DNA of 64,000 bases, taken from the NCBI GenBank assembly GCA_963818775.1, contig CAWFUF010000010.1:62001-126000 (forward strand), written 5' to 3'. The notes beneath the pieces are model-generated. The model saw only the letters and a list, made by a program, of their open reading frames with translations, was not told the origin of the DNA and made no database searches. The position numbers were made by a program, and so were the translations under genes. Below are positions 24,540-35,100 of this stretch, one piece after another. This DNA comes from JAMXLO01 sp963818775. GTDB lineage: Bacteria > Pseudomonadota > Alphaproteobacteria > Acetobacterales > Acetobacteraceae. The stretch's first letter is position 1. Every line of letters begins with the position of its first letter.

Positions 24540-25349
24540 ATGGAAAGGAGCGCGGTGACACAGATGGACCAACACGAGAGATTTGTGCGGCGCCACCTCA
24601 GGCTGGCGGGAAATACATGGCGAGAGGACTATATCAACACGCATTTTCGCCGTTATGTTTCTACACTGCGGGCCATACCGTCCGCCCCTGATGCGGCGGC
24701 TGCAGCCATGGAGGTGGGGACCTACGGGTTGTTCCTGCAGGCATTTCGAGATCTTTTCGGCTACTCCAAGGTGGAAGGAACTACGTTCGAGAATCCCGGG
24801 GACACGGCCAAGTCTATCCAGAGATCCTTCGATTTTGATCCGGAAGGTGAGCGGTTCACCCTTTATGATATGAACTTGGAAAATACGCAGATTCCGGTAG
24901 ACGACCAATCGTTCGATTTTGTGCTCGCGGCTGAGGTAATCGAGCATTTTTCTACAGACCCTAACTTCTTTTTCTTCGAAGCGAACCGGATATTGAAACA
25001 TGGAGGCCGATTGTTGATCACGACACCTAATGTGGTGTGCAGCGAAAACGTCTTCAGGATCCTTTGGAGGCAGGTGCCACACAGATTCTACTTCTACCGC
25101 AAAGACAGATCCACCGACAGACACAATCTGGAATACGGTCCGGATTTGCTCAAGCTCGTCATCGAGAATGCCGGCCTCGCTGTGGAGCGCATGTGGTCTG
25201 AGGACTCGTGGTGCGAGCGTCGGCCCGATATCGAGGAACTTATTCGCAATGCTGGTTTCCCAGACAGCCTGCGCGGCGACAACCTTTTCTTTCTTTGTGT
25301 TAAGGTTTCTGAACCAAAAGAACGCTTCCCAGACTTCCTCTATCATTAG
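24540..25349 (+). CDS. Class I SAM-dependent methyltransferase
   Basis: A 269-aa methyltransferase of the Methyltransf_11/UbiE kind: SFDFVLAAEVIEHFSTDP (motif around the post-strand-4 Asp/Glu), EANRILKHGGRLLITTPNV. The early part (about 50-75) has AAAMEVGTYGLFLQAF in place of a typical glycine loop, so the SAM site may be divergent. Starts at 24540 (ATG), 24555 (GTG) and 24564 (ATG) are possible; AAAGGAG at 24544-24550 favours one of the latter two. It is divergent from the preceding fusion gene and probably modifies a sugar or lipid intermediate of the cluster. Confidence 0.75.
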   Translation: MERSAVTQMDQHERFVRRHLRLAGNTWREDYINTHFRRYVSTLRAIPSAPDAAAAAMEVGTYGLFLQAFRDLFGYSKVEGTTFENPGDTAKSIQRSFDFDPEGERFTLYDMNLENTQIPVDDQSFDFVLAAEVIEHFSTDPNFFFFEANRILKHGGRLLITTPNVVCSENVFRILWRQVPHRFYFYRKDRSTDRHNLEYGPDLLKLVIENAGLAVERMWSEDSWCERRPDIEELIRNAGFPDSLRGDNLFFLCVKVSEPKERFPDFLYH

Positions 25350-25383
25350 GTTGGGCACTTCCGACAGGACGGGATTCGCCTGC

Positions 25384-26355
25384 TTACGCCACTGAATTCC
25401 GCCAAACCTGCTGCTCGATCCACGCGTACGTTCTCTCAATACCAGTGCGCAGTAATTGCGAAGGCGACCAGTCCAGGCGCTGCCTGATCAGCCGGTTGTC
25501 TGAATTCCGACCACGCACCCCTTGCGGCCCGGCCACGTGTCGCTTTTCGATCCGTTTGCCGGCTATGTCAGCAATCATGTCCACAAGCTGGTCGATCGAC
25601 ACCATCTCCTCGGATCCTATGTTCACCGGACCGGAGAAATCCGACCGCAACAGACGCGTCGTCCCTTCCAGACACTCGTCGATATACAGGAACGACCGCG
25701 TCTGCCTGCCGTCGCCCCAGATCTCGATCGCGTCGCCGCTGCGGGCCATGGCTATCTTGCGACACAGTGCGGCCGGTGCCTTCTCGCGCCCGCCCGTCCA
25801 GGTCCCTTCTGGGCCAAAGATGTTGTGATAGCGGGCGACGTGCGCCTGCATGCCGTAGTTGCGACGGTAGGCGAGGTACAGCCGCTCGCTGAACAGCTTC
25901 TCCCAGCCATATTCGCTGTCAGGCGCGGCCGGATAGGCGGACTCCTCCGAGCATTTCGGGTTGTCCGGATCTTCCTGGTTGTAGGCGGGATACATGCAGG
26001 CCGAGGACGAATAGAAGATCGTCCTGATGTTGCGCCGGTAGCAGATATCCAGCACGTTCAGATTGATCGTGGCCGAGTTGTGCATCACATCCGCGTCGTG
26101 TTCGCCGGTGAAGATGTAGCCGGCCCCGCCCATGTCTGCGGCAAGCTGGTACACTTCATCGAAGCGTTTATCTATGACGGCGCGACACAGATCCTGGTCG
26201 CGCAGATCGCCGATAACGAAGTCATCTGCCTCAGTTTCGGCGTACTCGTGGAACTTCAGATCCACGCCGCGGACCCAGAAGCCCTCCCGCTTCAATCGCT
26301 TGACAAGATGGCCGCCGATAAAACCGCCGGCGCCGCATACCAATGCCTTCCTCAT
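25384..26355 (-). CDS. NAD-dependent epimerase, GDP-mannose 3,5-epimerase-like
   Basis: A 323-aa extended SDR. Seen: NAD motif CGAGGFIGGHLVKRL, the substrate loop GGAGYIFTGEHDADVMHNS, SSSACMYP with the Cys that acts as acid/base in plant GDP-mannose 3,5-epimerase, catalytic YGWEK, RYHNIFGPEGTW and GDGRQTRSFLYIDEC. Overall it resembles that enzyme more than UDP-glucose epimerases. The product would be GDP-L-galactose or a gulose form, a rare sugar for the surface glycan. It is the third gene of a minus-strand operon, after the giant glycosyltransferase and the DUF4214-like gene (70-bp gap). Confidence 0.85.
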   Translation of the reverse strand: MRKALVCGAGGFIGGHLVKRLKREGFWVRGVDLKFHEYAETEADDFVIGDLRDQDLCRAVIDKRFDEVYQLAADMGGAGYIFTGEHDADVMHNSATINLNVLDICYRRNIRTIFYSSSACMYPAYNQEDPDNPKCSEESAYPAAPDSEYGWEKLFSERLYLAYRRNYGMQAHVARYHNIFGPEGTWTGGREKAPAALCRKIAMARSGDAIEIWGDGRQTRSFLYIDECLEGTTRLLRSDFSGPVNIGSEEMVSIDQLVDMIADIAGKRIEKRHVAGPQGVRGRNSDNRLIRQRLDWSPSQLLRTGIERTYAWIEQQVWRNSVA

Positions 26356-26425
26356 ATTATCAGTTACCTCTCATTCTCATGCACCCAAAGCTGCGGCGCG
26401 GGCCGGAGCCCGAGCGAACCACATT

Positions 26426-26809
26426 TCATCGGCTCGGTGCGGCGTCATCACCGAACCGGCCGAGATATTCCTCGCTGTTGATCATGACGTCGACCTGCAC
26501 ACGCCACCCGAGATTTCCCACGAAGTCGGCTGCACCTTGGAGCGCTTCGTTCGACTCGGGCTCGCGCGCAAGTATGAAACGATAGAGTTCCCTGGCCATG
26601 TCCTCCGGCGTCTTGTGACGGAGCCGTTTGTCAAAGAATTCCTCCGATTTCAGCATCTTCATGGCTTGCATACGAACAGAGACGCGCCCTTCGGCCAGGT
26701 ATCCCACCAGCCCCCGGAGGACGTCACGCTCGGGCTCGCGATCAAACAGGTCGCGATAAAGCTGCTGAACCACACGTTCCGCGCGCGGCCGTTCCCACTT
26801 AATGGGCAT
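26426..26809 (-). CDS. DUF4214-like small protein
   Basis: A 127-aa protein with two similar helical units, VVQQLYRDLFDREPERDVL and ARELYRFILAREPESNEAL, each followed by a Ser-Glu-Glu-Phe/Tyr turn (LKSEEFFDKR, INSEEYLGRF). This is the DUF4214 pattern (related to phycobilisome-linker-like repeats) found attached to glycosyltransferases and RTX proteins. Its start overlaps the end of the 1654-aa glycosyltransferase gene by 11 bases, so they are translationally coupled. It may anchor or space the glycosyltransferase, which is inference. Confidence 0.68.
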   Translation of the reverse strand: MPIKWERPRAERVVQQLYRDLFDREPERDVLRGLVGYLAEGRVSVRMQAMKMLKSEEFFDKRLRHKTPEDMARELYRFILAREPESNEALQGAADFVGNLGWRVQVDVMINSEEYLGRFGDDAAPSR

Positions 26810-29800
26810 TCACGTTCTCCTGTGCGCGGTCAGGAGCCCAGACGATTGGCGATGATGAAGAATGCTCCTTTTTAGCAGCGGGCTGTTTGGGCGGCTTGGT
26901 GGGGAATTTGCTCGTGGCAAGGCCGGCAAGTTCCTCCCACTTCGCGTCATAGACAGCCGTTGTCAAATGAGCTTCGGTGAATCGTCTGGCGAGTTCGATC
27001 CTCTCCTGCCGGGCGTCCGGCGACCGCAGGAGCCTCAGGATGTCAGCTGCGAATTCGTCGGGCGAATCCGTCATCGGGAAGCCGATTGCACTTAGCCTAA
27101 GGGCGCGGTCGACAAAGCTAGGGACGCTTACGCACAAACCCCTGACAAATGCATCGAGCACCTTTATCGGCGTCCCCGATCCCGTCACGGTTGGCACCGC
27201 GACAACAGATGCCATATCGTAAAGCGGATCAAGGCTGGCAACCTCGCCGACAGCCAGCAGATGATCATCCGCCGTCTCATCAAGTTGCAGAGCACTGCCA
27301 GAGCGGCCTACCAGCAAGACGTTCACGCCCTCAGGCTCAAGATAGGGTCTGAAGACCTCCTGGATGAAGCGACCTATGCTTCGCAGATTTGCGGGATGAT
27401 CACTGCCCACGACGATTACATCGATACCGCCGTGCTTCTCGAGCCATTGCACCAGTCGTGTTCGGAAGGTGCCGTCTGACAGTCGCGCTGGTCGGGCCAA
27501 TACAAATGCTTCCAGAAGCGCCGTGGAGTACATTGGTTGTCTTTGGCTTTGCGGAGGAAGCCCCCCATCAGGCATGAGACCTATCTCTTTCATCCCGCCA
27601 TCAAGGGCCCATTGCAGCAAGGCGGAGCGGTCGGAATGTTCAGGATCCGTCGCATTCGGCCACTTGGCTTTTAGATCGGGACGCATGTCCCACATGAATC
27701 CGATCATGGTCGGAACTGTGCCGCCATCGCGCGCAACCGGAAACGCTGGGTGTGGAGACAGTGCGACAGAATTAAGCCCAGCGTCCAAGCGACAATCAGG
27801 ATACTCAAGCCGACCGCAGATCAATATCCATGCCAGGAAGCGCATGAGCGAGCCAGGTGTCCGCAGATCGTAACTAGCCTGAAGGTCGCTCCGTTTACTC
27901 CAGACTTCCAGCCAATCAGGCGTCAGGTGTGAAGCGCCAGGGTTCCAGTCGATCCGATCAAACTGAATTGTTGGCAGAACGAGCTGAACGTTTGCCCAAG
28001 GGTTCCTTTCGCGGAGCTCATCACATTCCGAAAGACTGATGGCTGCCACGGCGTCGACATCCGAGAGCCGTGCAATCTCCAGATCCTTGTCCTCTTCATC
28101 AACGCTTCTGTCTGAACGTATCGCATACTGATGCGCCTGAATATCGTGGGTTTCCAAGACGACCCGCGTGCCGCGACGTCCCAGCAGCCCGAGCTTTTGG
28201 ACGACAGGAAGCAAATGAACGTAGTTCAGACAGACCAGATCTATTTTACGGTTTTCCACCAGCCTTAGCAGGCTAGGCGGGCATACGTTGTAGCCGTTCA
28301 ACCGCAGCAACCGCTCTGAGCTTCCGCCGTCATCGGCGATCTCATGGAGAGTACTGCGTCTCTGGTCGTCGTCTGATTGGTTCAATGTCCACGCGTAGCA
28401 ACCAAAGTCGTAGCCGCCGTGACGCCATCCCAACGAGTTGGCGACCAGATATTTTTCAAGGGCTTCATCGCTATGAAGAGACCCATTAATGTCTGGAAAT
28501 GGCACGTAGACATTATAGACTTCAAACCCGCGCCGCCTCAGGAAGCCACGCTGTGCCTGATATACTGCACTGCATCCCTGCGCAAGCACGTCGTTCCCAA
28601 TCCAGATTGCAACAGGCCGTTCCGCCGGCACCCCCGAAGGCACCTCCGGTACATAGTTAAGGAGCCTGCGCAGGTATTGGCTCTCACTCTGGATGAGAGG
28701 AGACGTCTTTACATAATCCTGAAGCTTACACGAGATCTCAGGGTAGCACTCGACCACCGAACGGCATGCCGTCTCGAAGGCCTCGGCGGAGAAATTTGAT
28801 GCCACGATGCAGCCGGGACCCACGAAGGTCACTGCCATGTCCGTGTCACGCGTCACGATGATCGGTAGGCAGAGAGCCAGCGCCTCGAGCGCGACGCCTG
28901 ATCCTCTTATGCGGTAGGCATCAGGGTCGTATGGCATTAGCATCGCGTCGCACTTTGCGAGACCGGCATAATAGCCACTCATATCCTCGAAATTACCGAA
29001 CAATGTAATCGAGCCACTGGCCTTGTGAGTTTCGGCAAGCCCTTCCAACTGGTGACGAGCCCGCCGGATTGTCTCGGTATCATTCTGTGGGGAGGCGGAT
29101 GTCTGAAGCAGGAACCTTATGCGTCCAGAACCATAGTGGCGCAGCAATCCTTCGACGATACCAGGTAAAAGATGAAACCCCTTTTCCTGGCGGGCTTCAC
29201 CGAAATAGCCAAAAGCCAGCGGGCTGCCCTTTCGACGTTGGCAAGCACGCTCGTTGGCGGCCACTGTGGCAAGAGCCAAATCCCGAACCACTGGGTTCAG
29301 CAGAACAGGGAGGGCCTCACCCGTGGCCTGCTCGAAATAGCGCTGCAATGGGAGCGATTCGACAAAAAGTCGAATGCGTTTGCGCCTTTCACCGCCGAGC
29401 TCGGTGATGGCGCGCATGCAACTTGTCTCGCGTATATCGTGCCACCGGAATGAGTCGTCTCCCGAACAAATCCGAATGAGAAATACCGGCAGATCCTCCA
29501 GACGCGAAGTGGTGACGACCTGCAGCACCCCGGCGATGAGGGTCGAATAAGGCATGTGCAGGTAGACATAATCGGAGGCACCAATCGTGTGACGATCCAG
29601 GAAGGCCATCAACTCCCGCGCGAAGTGAGTTGGTGTCACATGCGCCTCTGGCGCTTGGCCATAGCTTGAAAAGCAGGCATCCACTGGAATGCCGTCAGAC
29701 GCCTCATCGATGATCGCATCGACGTTGACAGCCAAGAGAGGCTCGAGGCCACCTGTCTTGGCGACTTCGCAAAGACCACAGGCCAGAGCAAACTGGTGTC

Positions 29801-31763
29801 CAACACGCTCCTTCAATTCTGTTTCTATATAGGCAAACCGAGGTTTGGCTTGTACGATTTTGCCACGCAGTGCCAGCCTGATGATCTGGCTCTTTCTGAA
29901 GTAGTCCTGTGGATGCCCGCGGACAATCCTGTCGGTCAGAATGAACTCGTGTGACTCCAGAACATAACCCTCTCGACGAGTAGCTTCTTCGAAAGTCCAG
30001 GGCGCTTCATGAATGGCTTGAACCAGGGATTCATGAACCTGCATCCATGCCGTCGATCCGAGGTAGTAGCCATCTACCTCATCAGGCGTCTGTGAGAATG
30101 CGACCTGAAAGCAGCGTGCGATCAGCTGCTCGTCCTCTGCCAGTACGCCCACCTCCTGGACGCGAACAAAGCAATGGCACTGCGCGTCCACTTGTGTAGA
30201 TACGTAAAAGTCGATTGCCTTCTTAAGCCCTTCAGACTCATCGTCAAAATAGTTTATATCTGTCGCGCAATCCGCCAGTCGCTCGACAAATTCATGGTTG
30301 GCTTTCCTCTTCAGTACCTCTCCCCTGACAGGTTCTTCCGCATTGTTTCCGACCAAGCGTCGCCTGGCTTTGCCACGTAGCTTGGCGCTCCCATTAGCTG
30401 CGGAGTTCAGCTGTTGGGAGGGTGCAAGCGCGTCGACGGGAAGGAAAAAGACAAAGCCAACCGGTACCCGTCCAAGCCTGGCGCGAATTTTGTCGACTGC
30501 CTGTTTAATTCGGTTGACTGCCGCTAATTCGGGCCTGTCAACCAGTATATGGAAGAGGAGAGCATATTTTTTGGCCCGCAACTGCGCAAGGTCGCGATGG
30601 GGGCTGTGGTGACGGGACCGGACATGATGGGAGGCGTCAGCGAGACCAGTGAGGAAATTGAGGGTCTCCTCGGCCATTCGCTTGGATGAGAACTTGGAAC
30701 TGCATTCTAAACCGACCTTGGCCAACGCCGCACGCCGCTCGGGTTCCGTGAGAAGCTGATAAAGGTCCTGAGCCATCATCAGGGAATTTCGAATGTCGCC
30801 GAAAGGTTGAAAGCAGCCGCCAAACCATTCCTGTAAAGCCGGAAGGTTAGATGCGATGACGGGCGTCCCCAGCCGAAGGGACTCAAGCACGGGTATCCCA
30901 AATCCCTCGTACATTGACGGGAAGGCCAGAACTTCAGCTCCCCGCATCAGGAGAAAGAGCTGAAGGTTGGATACAAATCCAAGTTCGATGACGCGATCCC
31001 TTGCCCATGGCTGTTCAAGCAGGGTTTTGTAAAAATGTGGCCGTGGCTCCACACAGGAAGCGCCCGTCAGGATCAGCTTGACGTCGTTGACGGCGTAAGC
31101 CTGCGTCAGGAAGCGGAAGGCCTCCACAAGGCGATAGTGATTTTTGTGCGGCCAGTTGACAGCCGGGTACAGAACGTAGCGACCGAACTTGGCGCGATAA
31201 GGATTCCGATCAAGCGGAAGATCGTCGTGACCCAGTCGCTCAATCTCCTCGGCAAGGAACGGGGCATGAGGGACCACGCCAAATGGTCCAGCAACATTGT
31301 AGGTGTGGCTGACGTTGTCGCGTTCCGATTGCGAGAATGTCATGATGCCATCTGCGTCAGCCGCAGCGGCAAAGTACGCGTTGTCCCGTTCCACTCGTTC
31401 TGGCTCGGGAAAGAAGCTGGTCAGCACGCGATGTTGCAGGTCATGGATTGCTGTCACGGCTGGCAGATGACCGTAGCTTGTACGGTCTGGAAGAGACGTG
31501 AAGGGAGCGTACAGAATATCGGCATCTTCTGTCGCAGTCCGGATCGAATCAGCGTGTCCCCTATCACCGACATGGATGGTAAGCTGCCGTGTGCGTTCCC
31601 TGAGTGGATGAAAAAGGCGCGCATTGTCCTTGGAGGCAATTACGCGAACGTCGGTCAGTCGAGCCAGCTGCTCGATCAAGGATAGAACATAGCTTCCAGA
31701 TCCGCCCGAGCCGCCACGGAGCCCGACAAAATTGTATCCGTCGATCACTACACGTTTCATCAA
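26799..31763 (-). CDS. Giant glycosyltransferase with three GT-B-like modules
   Basis: A 1654-aa chain. Module 1 (about 1-370) is a clear GT4 enzyme: GSGSYVLSLIEQL donor/acceptor start, VLYPAVNWPHKNH, and EGFGIPVLESLRLGTPVIAS (286-305). A linker (about 380-620) has no family I recognise. Module 2 (about 630-1060) has LAFGYFGEARQEKGFHLLPG and SGVALEALALCLPIIVT. Module 3 (about 1070-1620) has AIWIGNDVLAQGCSAVY and GSGTPIKVLDAFVRGLCVSV. A Lys/Pro-rich tail follows. Three different linkages may be made by one protein. A second Met lies at residue 2. It begins the minus-strand operon with the DUF4214-like and epimerase genes. Confidence 0.8.
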   Translation of the reverse strand: MMKRVVIDGYNFVGLRGGSGGSGSYVLSLIEQLARLTDVRVIASKDNARLFHPLRERTRQLTIHVGDRGHADSIRTATEDADILYAPFTSLPDRTSYGHLPAVTAIHDLQHRVLTSFFPEPERVERDNAYFAAAADADGIMTFSQSERDNVSHTYNVAGPFGVVPHAPFLAEEIERLGHDDLPLDRNPYRAKFGRYVLYPAVNWPHKNHYRLVEAFRFLTQAYAVNDVKLILTGASCVEPRPHFYKTLLEQPWARDRVIELGFVSNLQLFLLMRGAEVLAFPSMYEGFGIPVLESLRLGTPVIASNLPALQEWFGGCFQPFGDIRNSLMMAQDLYQLLTEPERRAALAKVGLECSSKFSSKRMAEETLNFLTGLADASHHVRSRHHSPHRDLAQLRAKKYALLFHILVDRPELAAVNRIKQAVDKIRARLGRVPVGFVFFLPVDALAPSQQLNSAANGSAKLRGKARRRLVGNNAEEPVRGEVLKRKANHEFVERLADCATDINYFDDESEGLKKAIDFYVSTQVDAQCHCFVRVQEVGVLAEDEQLIARCFQVAFSQTPDEVDGYYLGSTAWMQVHESLVQAIHEAPWTFEEATRREGYVLESHEFILTDRIVRGHPQDYFRKSQIIRLALRGKIVQAKPRFAYIETELKERVGHQFALACGLCEVAKTGGLEPLLAVNVDAIIDEASDGIPVDACFSSYGQAPEAHVTPTHFARELMAFLDRHTIGASDYVYLHMPYSTLIAGVLQVVTTSRLEDLPVFLIRICSGDDSFRWHDIRETSCMRAITELGGERRKRIRLFVESLPLQRYFEQATGEALPVLLNPVVRDLALATVAANERACQRRKGSPLAFGYFGEARQEKGFHLLPGIVEGLLRHYGSGRIRFLLQTSASPQNDTETIRRARHQLEGLAETHKASGSITLFGNFEDMSGYYAGLAKCDAMLMPYDPDAYRIRGSGVALEALALCLPIIVTRDTDMAVTFVGPGCIVASNFSAEAFETACRSVVECYPEISCKLQDYVKTSPLIQSESQYLRRLLNYVPEVPSGVPAERPVAIWIGNDVLAQGCSAVYQAQRGFLRRRGFEVYNVYVPFPDINGSLHSDEALEKYLVANSLGWRHGGYDFGCYAWTLNQSDDDQRRSTLHEIADDGGSSERLLRLNGYNVCPPSLLRLVENRKIDLVCLNYVHLLPVVQKLGLLGRRGTRVVLETHDIQAHQYAIRSDRSVDEEDKDLEIARLSDVDAVAAISLSECDELRERNPWANVQLVLPTIQFDRIDWNPGASHLTPDWLEVWSKRSDLQASYDLRTPGSLMRFLAWILICGRLEYPDCRLDAGLNSVALSPHPAFPVARDGGTVPTMIGFMWDMRPDLKAKWPNATDPEHSDRSALLQWALDGGMKEIGLMPDGGLPPQSQRQPMYSTALLEAFVLARPARLSDGTFRTRLVQWLEKHGGIDVIVVGSDHPANLRSIGRFIQEVFRPYLEPEGVNVLLVGRSGSALQLDETADDHLLAVGEVASLDPLYDMASVVAVPTVTGSGTPIKVLDAFVRGLCVSVPSFVDRALRLSAIGFPMTDSPDEFAADILRLLRSPDARQERIELARRFTEAHLTTAVYDAKWEELAGLATSKFPTKPPKQPAAKKEHSSSSPIVWAPDRAQENVNAH

Positions 31764-32101
31764 GCGTTACCTTACCTCGCGTATACTTGGTAGTGCCCAT
31801 TTGGTCGAAGGCTCAACTGCGGCGACTGAGCCGCCGTGGTACTGACACGCCCAAACTGGCACGTGGCGATCGACGCGTTTGCGTAAGCCCGCGAAACTAC
31901 AAGCGGCGAAACGCCTAATCGCCTCTATCAAGAGATTGACAAAGTTTACATCGCCGCCTCGGTCAGGGCGATGAAGCAGCGATGTCAAATAGGTCGGCGA
32001 CCCGTTTGTGCCGCCGCTCAACGGAGTTACCGTTATCATCGATTCGGGCCGCGACTTAAGAACACTGAAGTGATCCGAGCACGGCGCTAGCAGGCCTCCA
32101 G
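31764..32101. other. Intergenic region between two glycosyltransferase genes
   Basis: About 340 bases with no supported gene. It should carry the promoter of the downstream operon that starts with the 1654-aa protein. No clear hairpin or operator was found by eye. Confidence 0.4.
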
Positions 32102-35100
32102 TCATGCCGCACTCCGCGTTTTTTCCTGGTGGTTACGCGTCGTAGGACGTTTTCTGTGCAGACGGCCAGGCTCCAGAAAGAGGCCGAGGAGCCTTGCAGG
32201 CGGCAGGTGCAATGGTACGATCAGGCCTCGCCCTGTCGTCCTCACGCGCTCGGCTTGAGCTCCAATGTCATGGACCACGGCAAGGAGGCCGGCCTTCCAG
32301 GCCTCGGTCAGGACGTAGCACCACGTCTCTGGCCAAACCGATGGTAGCCAAGCGAAGTCCGCCTGTTGTGCACGAATGAGCGCTACCACTTCCGACTGAG
32401 TGTATTTTCCGGTAATCCGCACGGCACCAGTATTGAGCAAGGAGATATCGTCGCAGGTGTGGCCTACGACCACGAACTCAAGCGGCATATTCGCTGTTGC
32501 GACCATCCGCGCGCACTGCAACAAGCTCGTATAACCTTTCTCGTAGCTAATCGCGCCGATAACGCATACCCGCACGGGTCCTTGCTGACCGGCCGCCTTA
32601 TCACGCGGCGTGACACTGATCGGTGGTTCCCATTCCCTTATCGACACGTCCCGACCAAAGCGCTGCAAGATACGGCGGGCCGCGTCTCTCGACGGGGCGA
32701 TAATGGAGCGGGCGACCTCGGTAATGCGACGCGTACGAGCAATTAACTCATCAGGTGAGATCGGTGCATCAAAATTCGCGCCGTTCTCGGTGATGCAGGC
32801 TCGACATCCAGCTATTTCCGGTTCTCCGCAGTAGCGGTGGTCGCCAGCCGTCAGCGTGATGCGGGGGCAGAACCAACTGTAATCATGGATGACCACATCC
32901 AATGGCGCTTGCAGGTCGACGGCAGTATCGAGAACGCTATTGCAGTGCGCTATGAGACTGTGCACCTCGATCTCGCGCACACCGCATGTTCGAAGGCAAG
33001 ATAACAGTTGCAACCGCTCATCCGGCATATGGAAACGGAGGTTCGGGAACCCATCATCAAAGCCCAGACCAAGTCGCACCACGTGCGTCGCTGACTGGTC
33101 ATCTGCAGGCCGGTCTTCGGGCCACAGCAGAATTGCACGTCTACCCCGTCGCGCGATTGAGTCCGCACGATCGGCGACGTGTCGGTGAACGCCGCCTTGG
33201 CGATTGTGGGTGACCAGCAGGACGGCGTCGCTGTTTGATGACCTCGCCTTGAGGCGAGCCAAGTCCATGCGTCGTCGGCTTTCTCCGAGCGGGTCTTTCA
33301 GCTGCCATTGAGCGATCAGCTGATCATAGCCCACGTGAAGTCTGTTGAGGATTTGCTGATTGCGATATGTCAAATCATAGCGTGCCGCGTTGAATGATCC
33401 GGCACCATGGTGCGCGACGAACACGCTTGGCACGGCAACATGCCGCCACCCCAGGTGGCGAGCACGCATGCAGAAATCGTTCTCCTCCCCATATCCCTGT
33501 GCGAAAAGATCCTCGCGCAGGAAACCCGTCTCGTCGAGACACTCAGCACGCAAGTAGAGACAGAATCCGTGGCCGGTCGGCACATCGATCACCTCGGCCC
33601 GGTTAACGTCGCCCGCCAGAACGGCCAAATCAGCTGCTGATGCCGCATCTGGGCACGGATTGGGACCGTCACGCCGTGGGTAGCTGAAGATGGTCGCATC
33701 GTTCGACAGCGGGGTTGCAGTGCCGATGTCTGGCGCGCTGTAGACGGCTGCACGAAGGCCGGCGAGCCAGCCAGGCGTGACGATGGTATCTGCGTTCAGC
33801 AAGACTACGTCATGCCCAACCGCCAACCGCAGGCCGATATTTGCGGCACCCGGGAACCCGCGATTGACCGCCTCCGCGTGCAGGATGATGGCTCCCTGGT
33901 CCGCGAGCGCGGCCAGCGCCGCGACGAGTTCGCGTTCGGGAGAACCGTCGGCGACGACAATGATGCGCTCGCCGGTGTCGCAGTGTGCGCGTACGCTCGC
34001 GATGCAGGCCAATGTCGCGTCGCGCCCGCGGTAGACCGGGATCACGACGTCGACGGGCCGCGGCTGCCCCCGGCTTGTTCCGGGGACCTGTCTCGACAAA
34101 TGCGGCGCGCGTTTCGTGCGGGCCTCATTGAACAAAGGAGAACGCTGGGCAACGGCCGAAGAGGCCGCACGCCGACTTGCTTTCGCGTTCTTCCAAATCG
34201 GGCTGCCGTAGAGCGCTCGCCCGTACGGGCCGGTGACTCGGACAGCGTTCCCCAGGGCTTCGATCTTGTCGGCTGCGAGCGTGAAATTGTGCAGTACAGC
34301 AAACTCATCGCCGCCGAGGGCGCGGTGCTCCGTGGATCCCGCGCGGATCGAAAGCCGCCGATGCGGATCGGCCAATGATGCGACGGTTATGGTGGGGATG
34401 CGCTCGCGGTCGGCCGGAAAACGGCACCACCCGCGGATGCCACCCGACATGGGCGCTGTTTCCACGAACCCTTCGATGCGGGCGATTCGCTGGATGTCGA
34501 TCGGACTGCCAATCAATGCGCGCCCGTGCGCAAGCACGTCGAGGCGCGCAGCGCTATGCCAACCCCGCGGCAACCGCAGGTCATGCGCCTCGTGAAAGTT
34601 CCGCGGCTCTCCCAGCGGGATTTCGGTCCCGTCCATTCGAAGCACCAGGCCGCGCAAGGATTTCCGTCGGGTGCTGGCGATCAGCCGGCCCGCGCTATCC
34701 AGGCCACACCAGCCGTCAGCATCGGTCAGCTGATTCACCGTGGACGCGAGCTCGATGTCGGTCTCACTGCGAGACACTGCAATGCGGCCCAGCATTTCCT
34801 GTAGGGTGCCAGCGGCCCGTTCGATATCGCCGAATCGCAAACGGACCACAATGAGCGTCATCCAGAGATCATGCCAATCGGTTCTCCGGCTCATCTCCTC
34901 AAGAGGCTCGGCGGCGAGGCGATCACCGAGCGCGAGGCGCACCAAGGCCATCGCGAGGCCGATTGCGCCATCCGACGGCGTACGACGATGCGCATAATTC
35001 AGCAGCGGGAGAGCGGCAGCGAGGTCCCCGCTGCCAAGGTGTCCCATGGCCTTTGTCATCGCATAGGCCGTCGTGTCATCGCGCGACGCCCGGTGCATCG

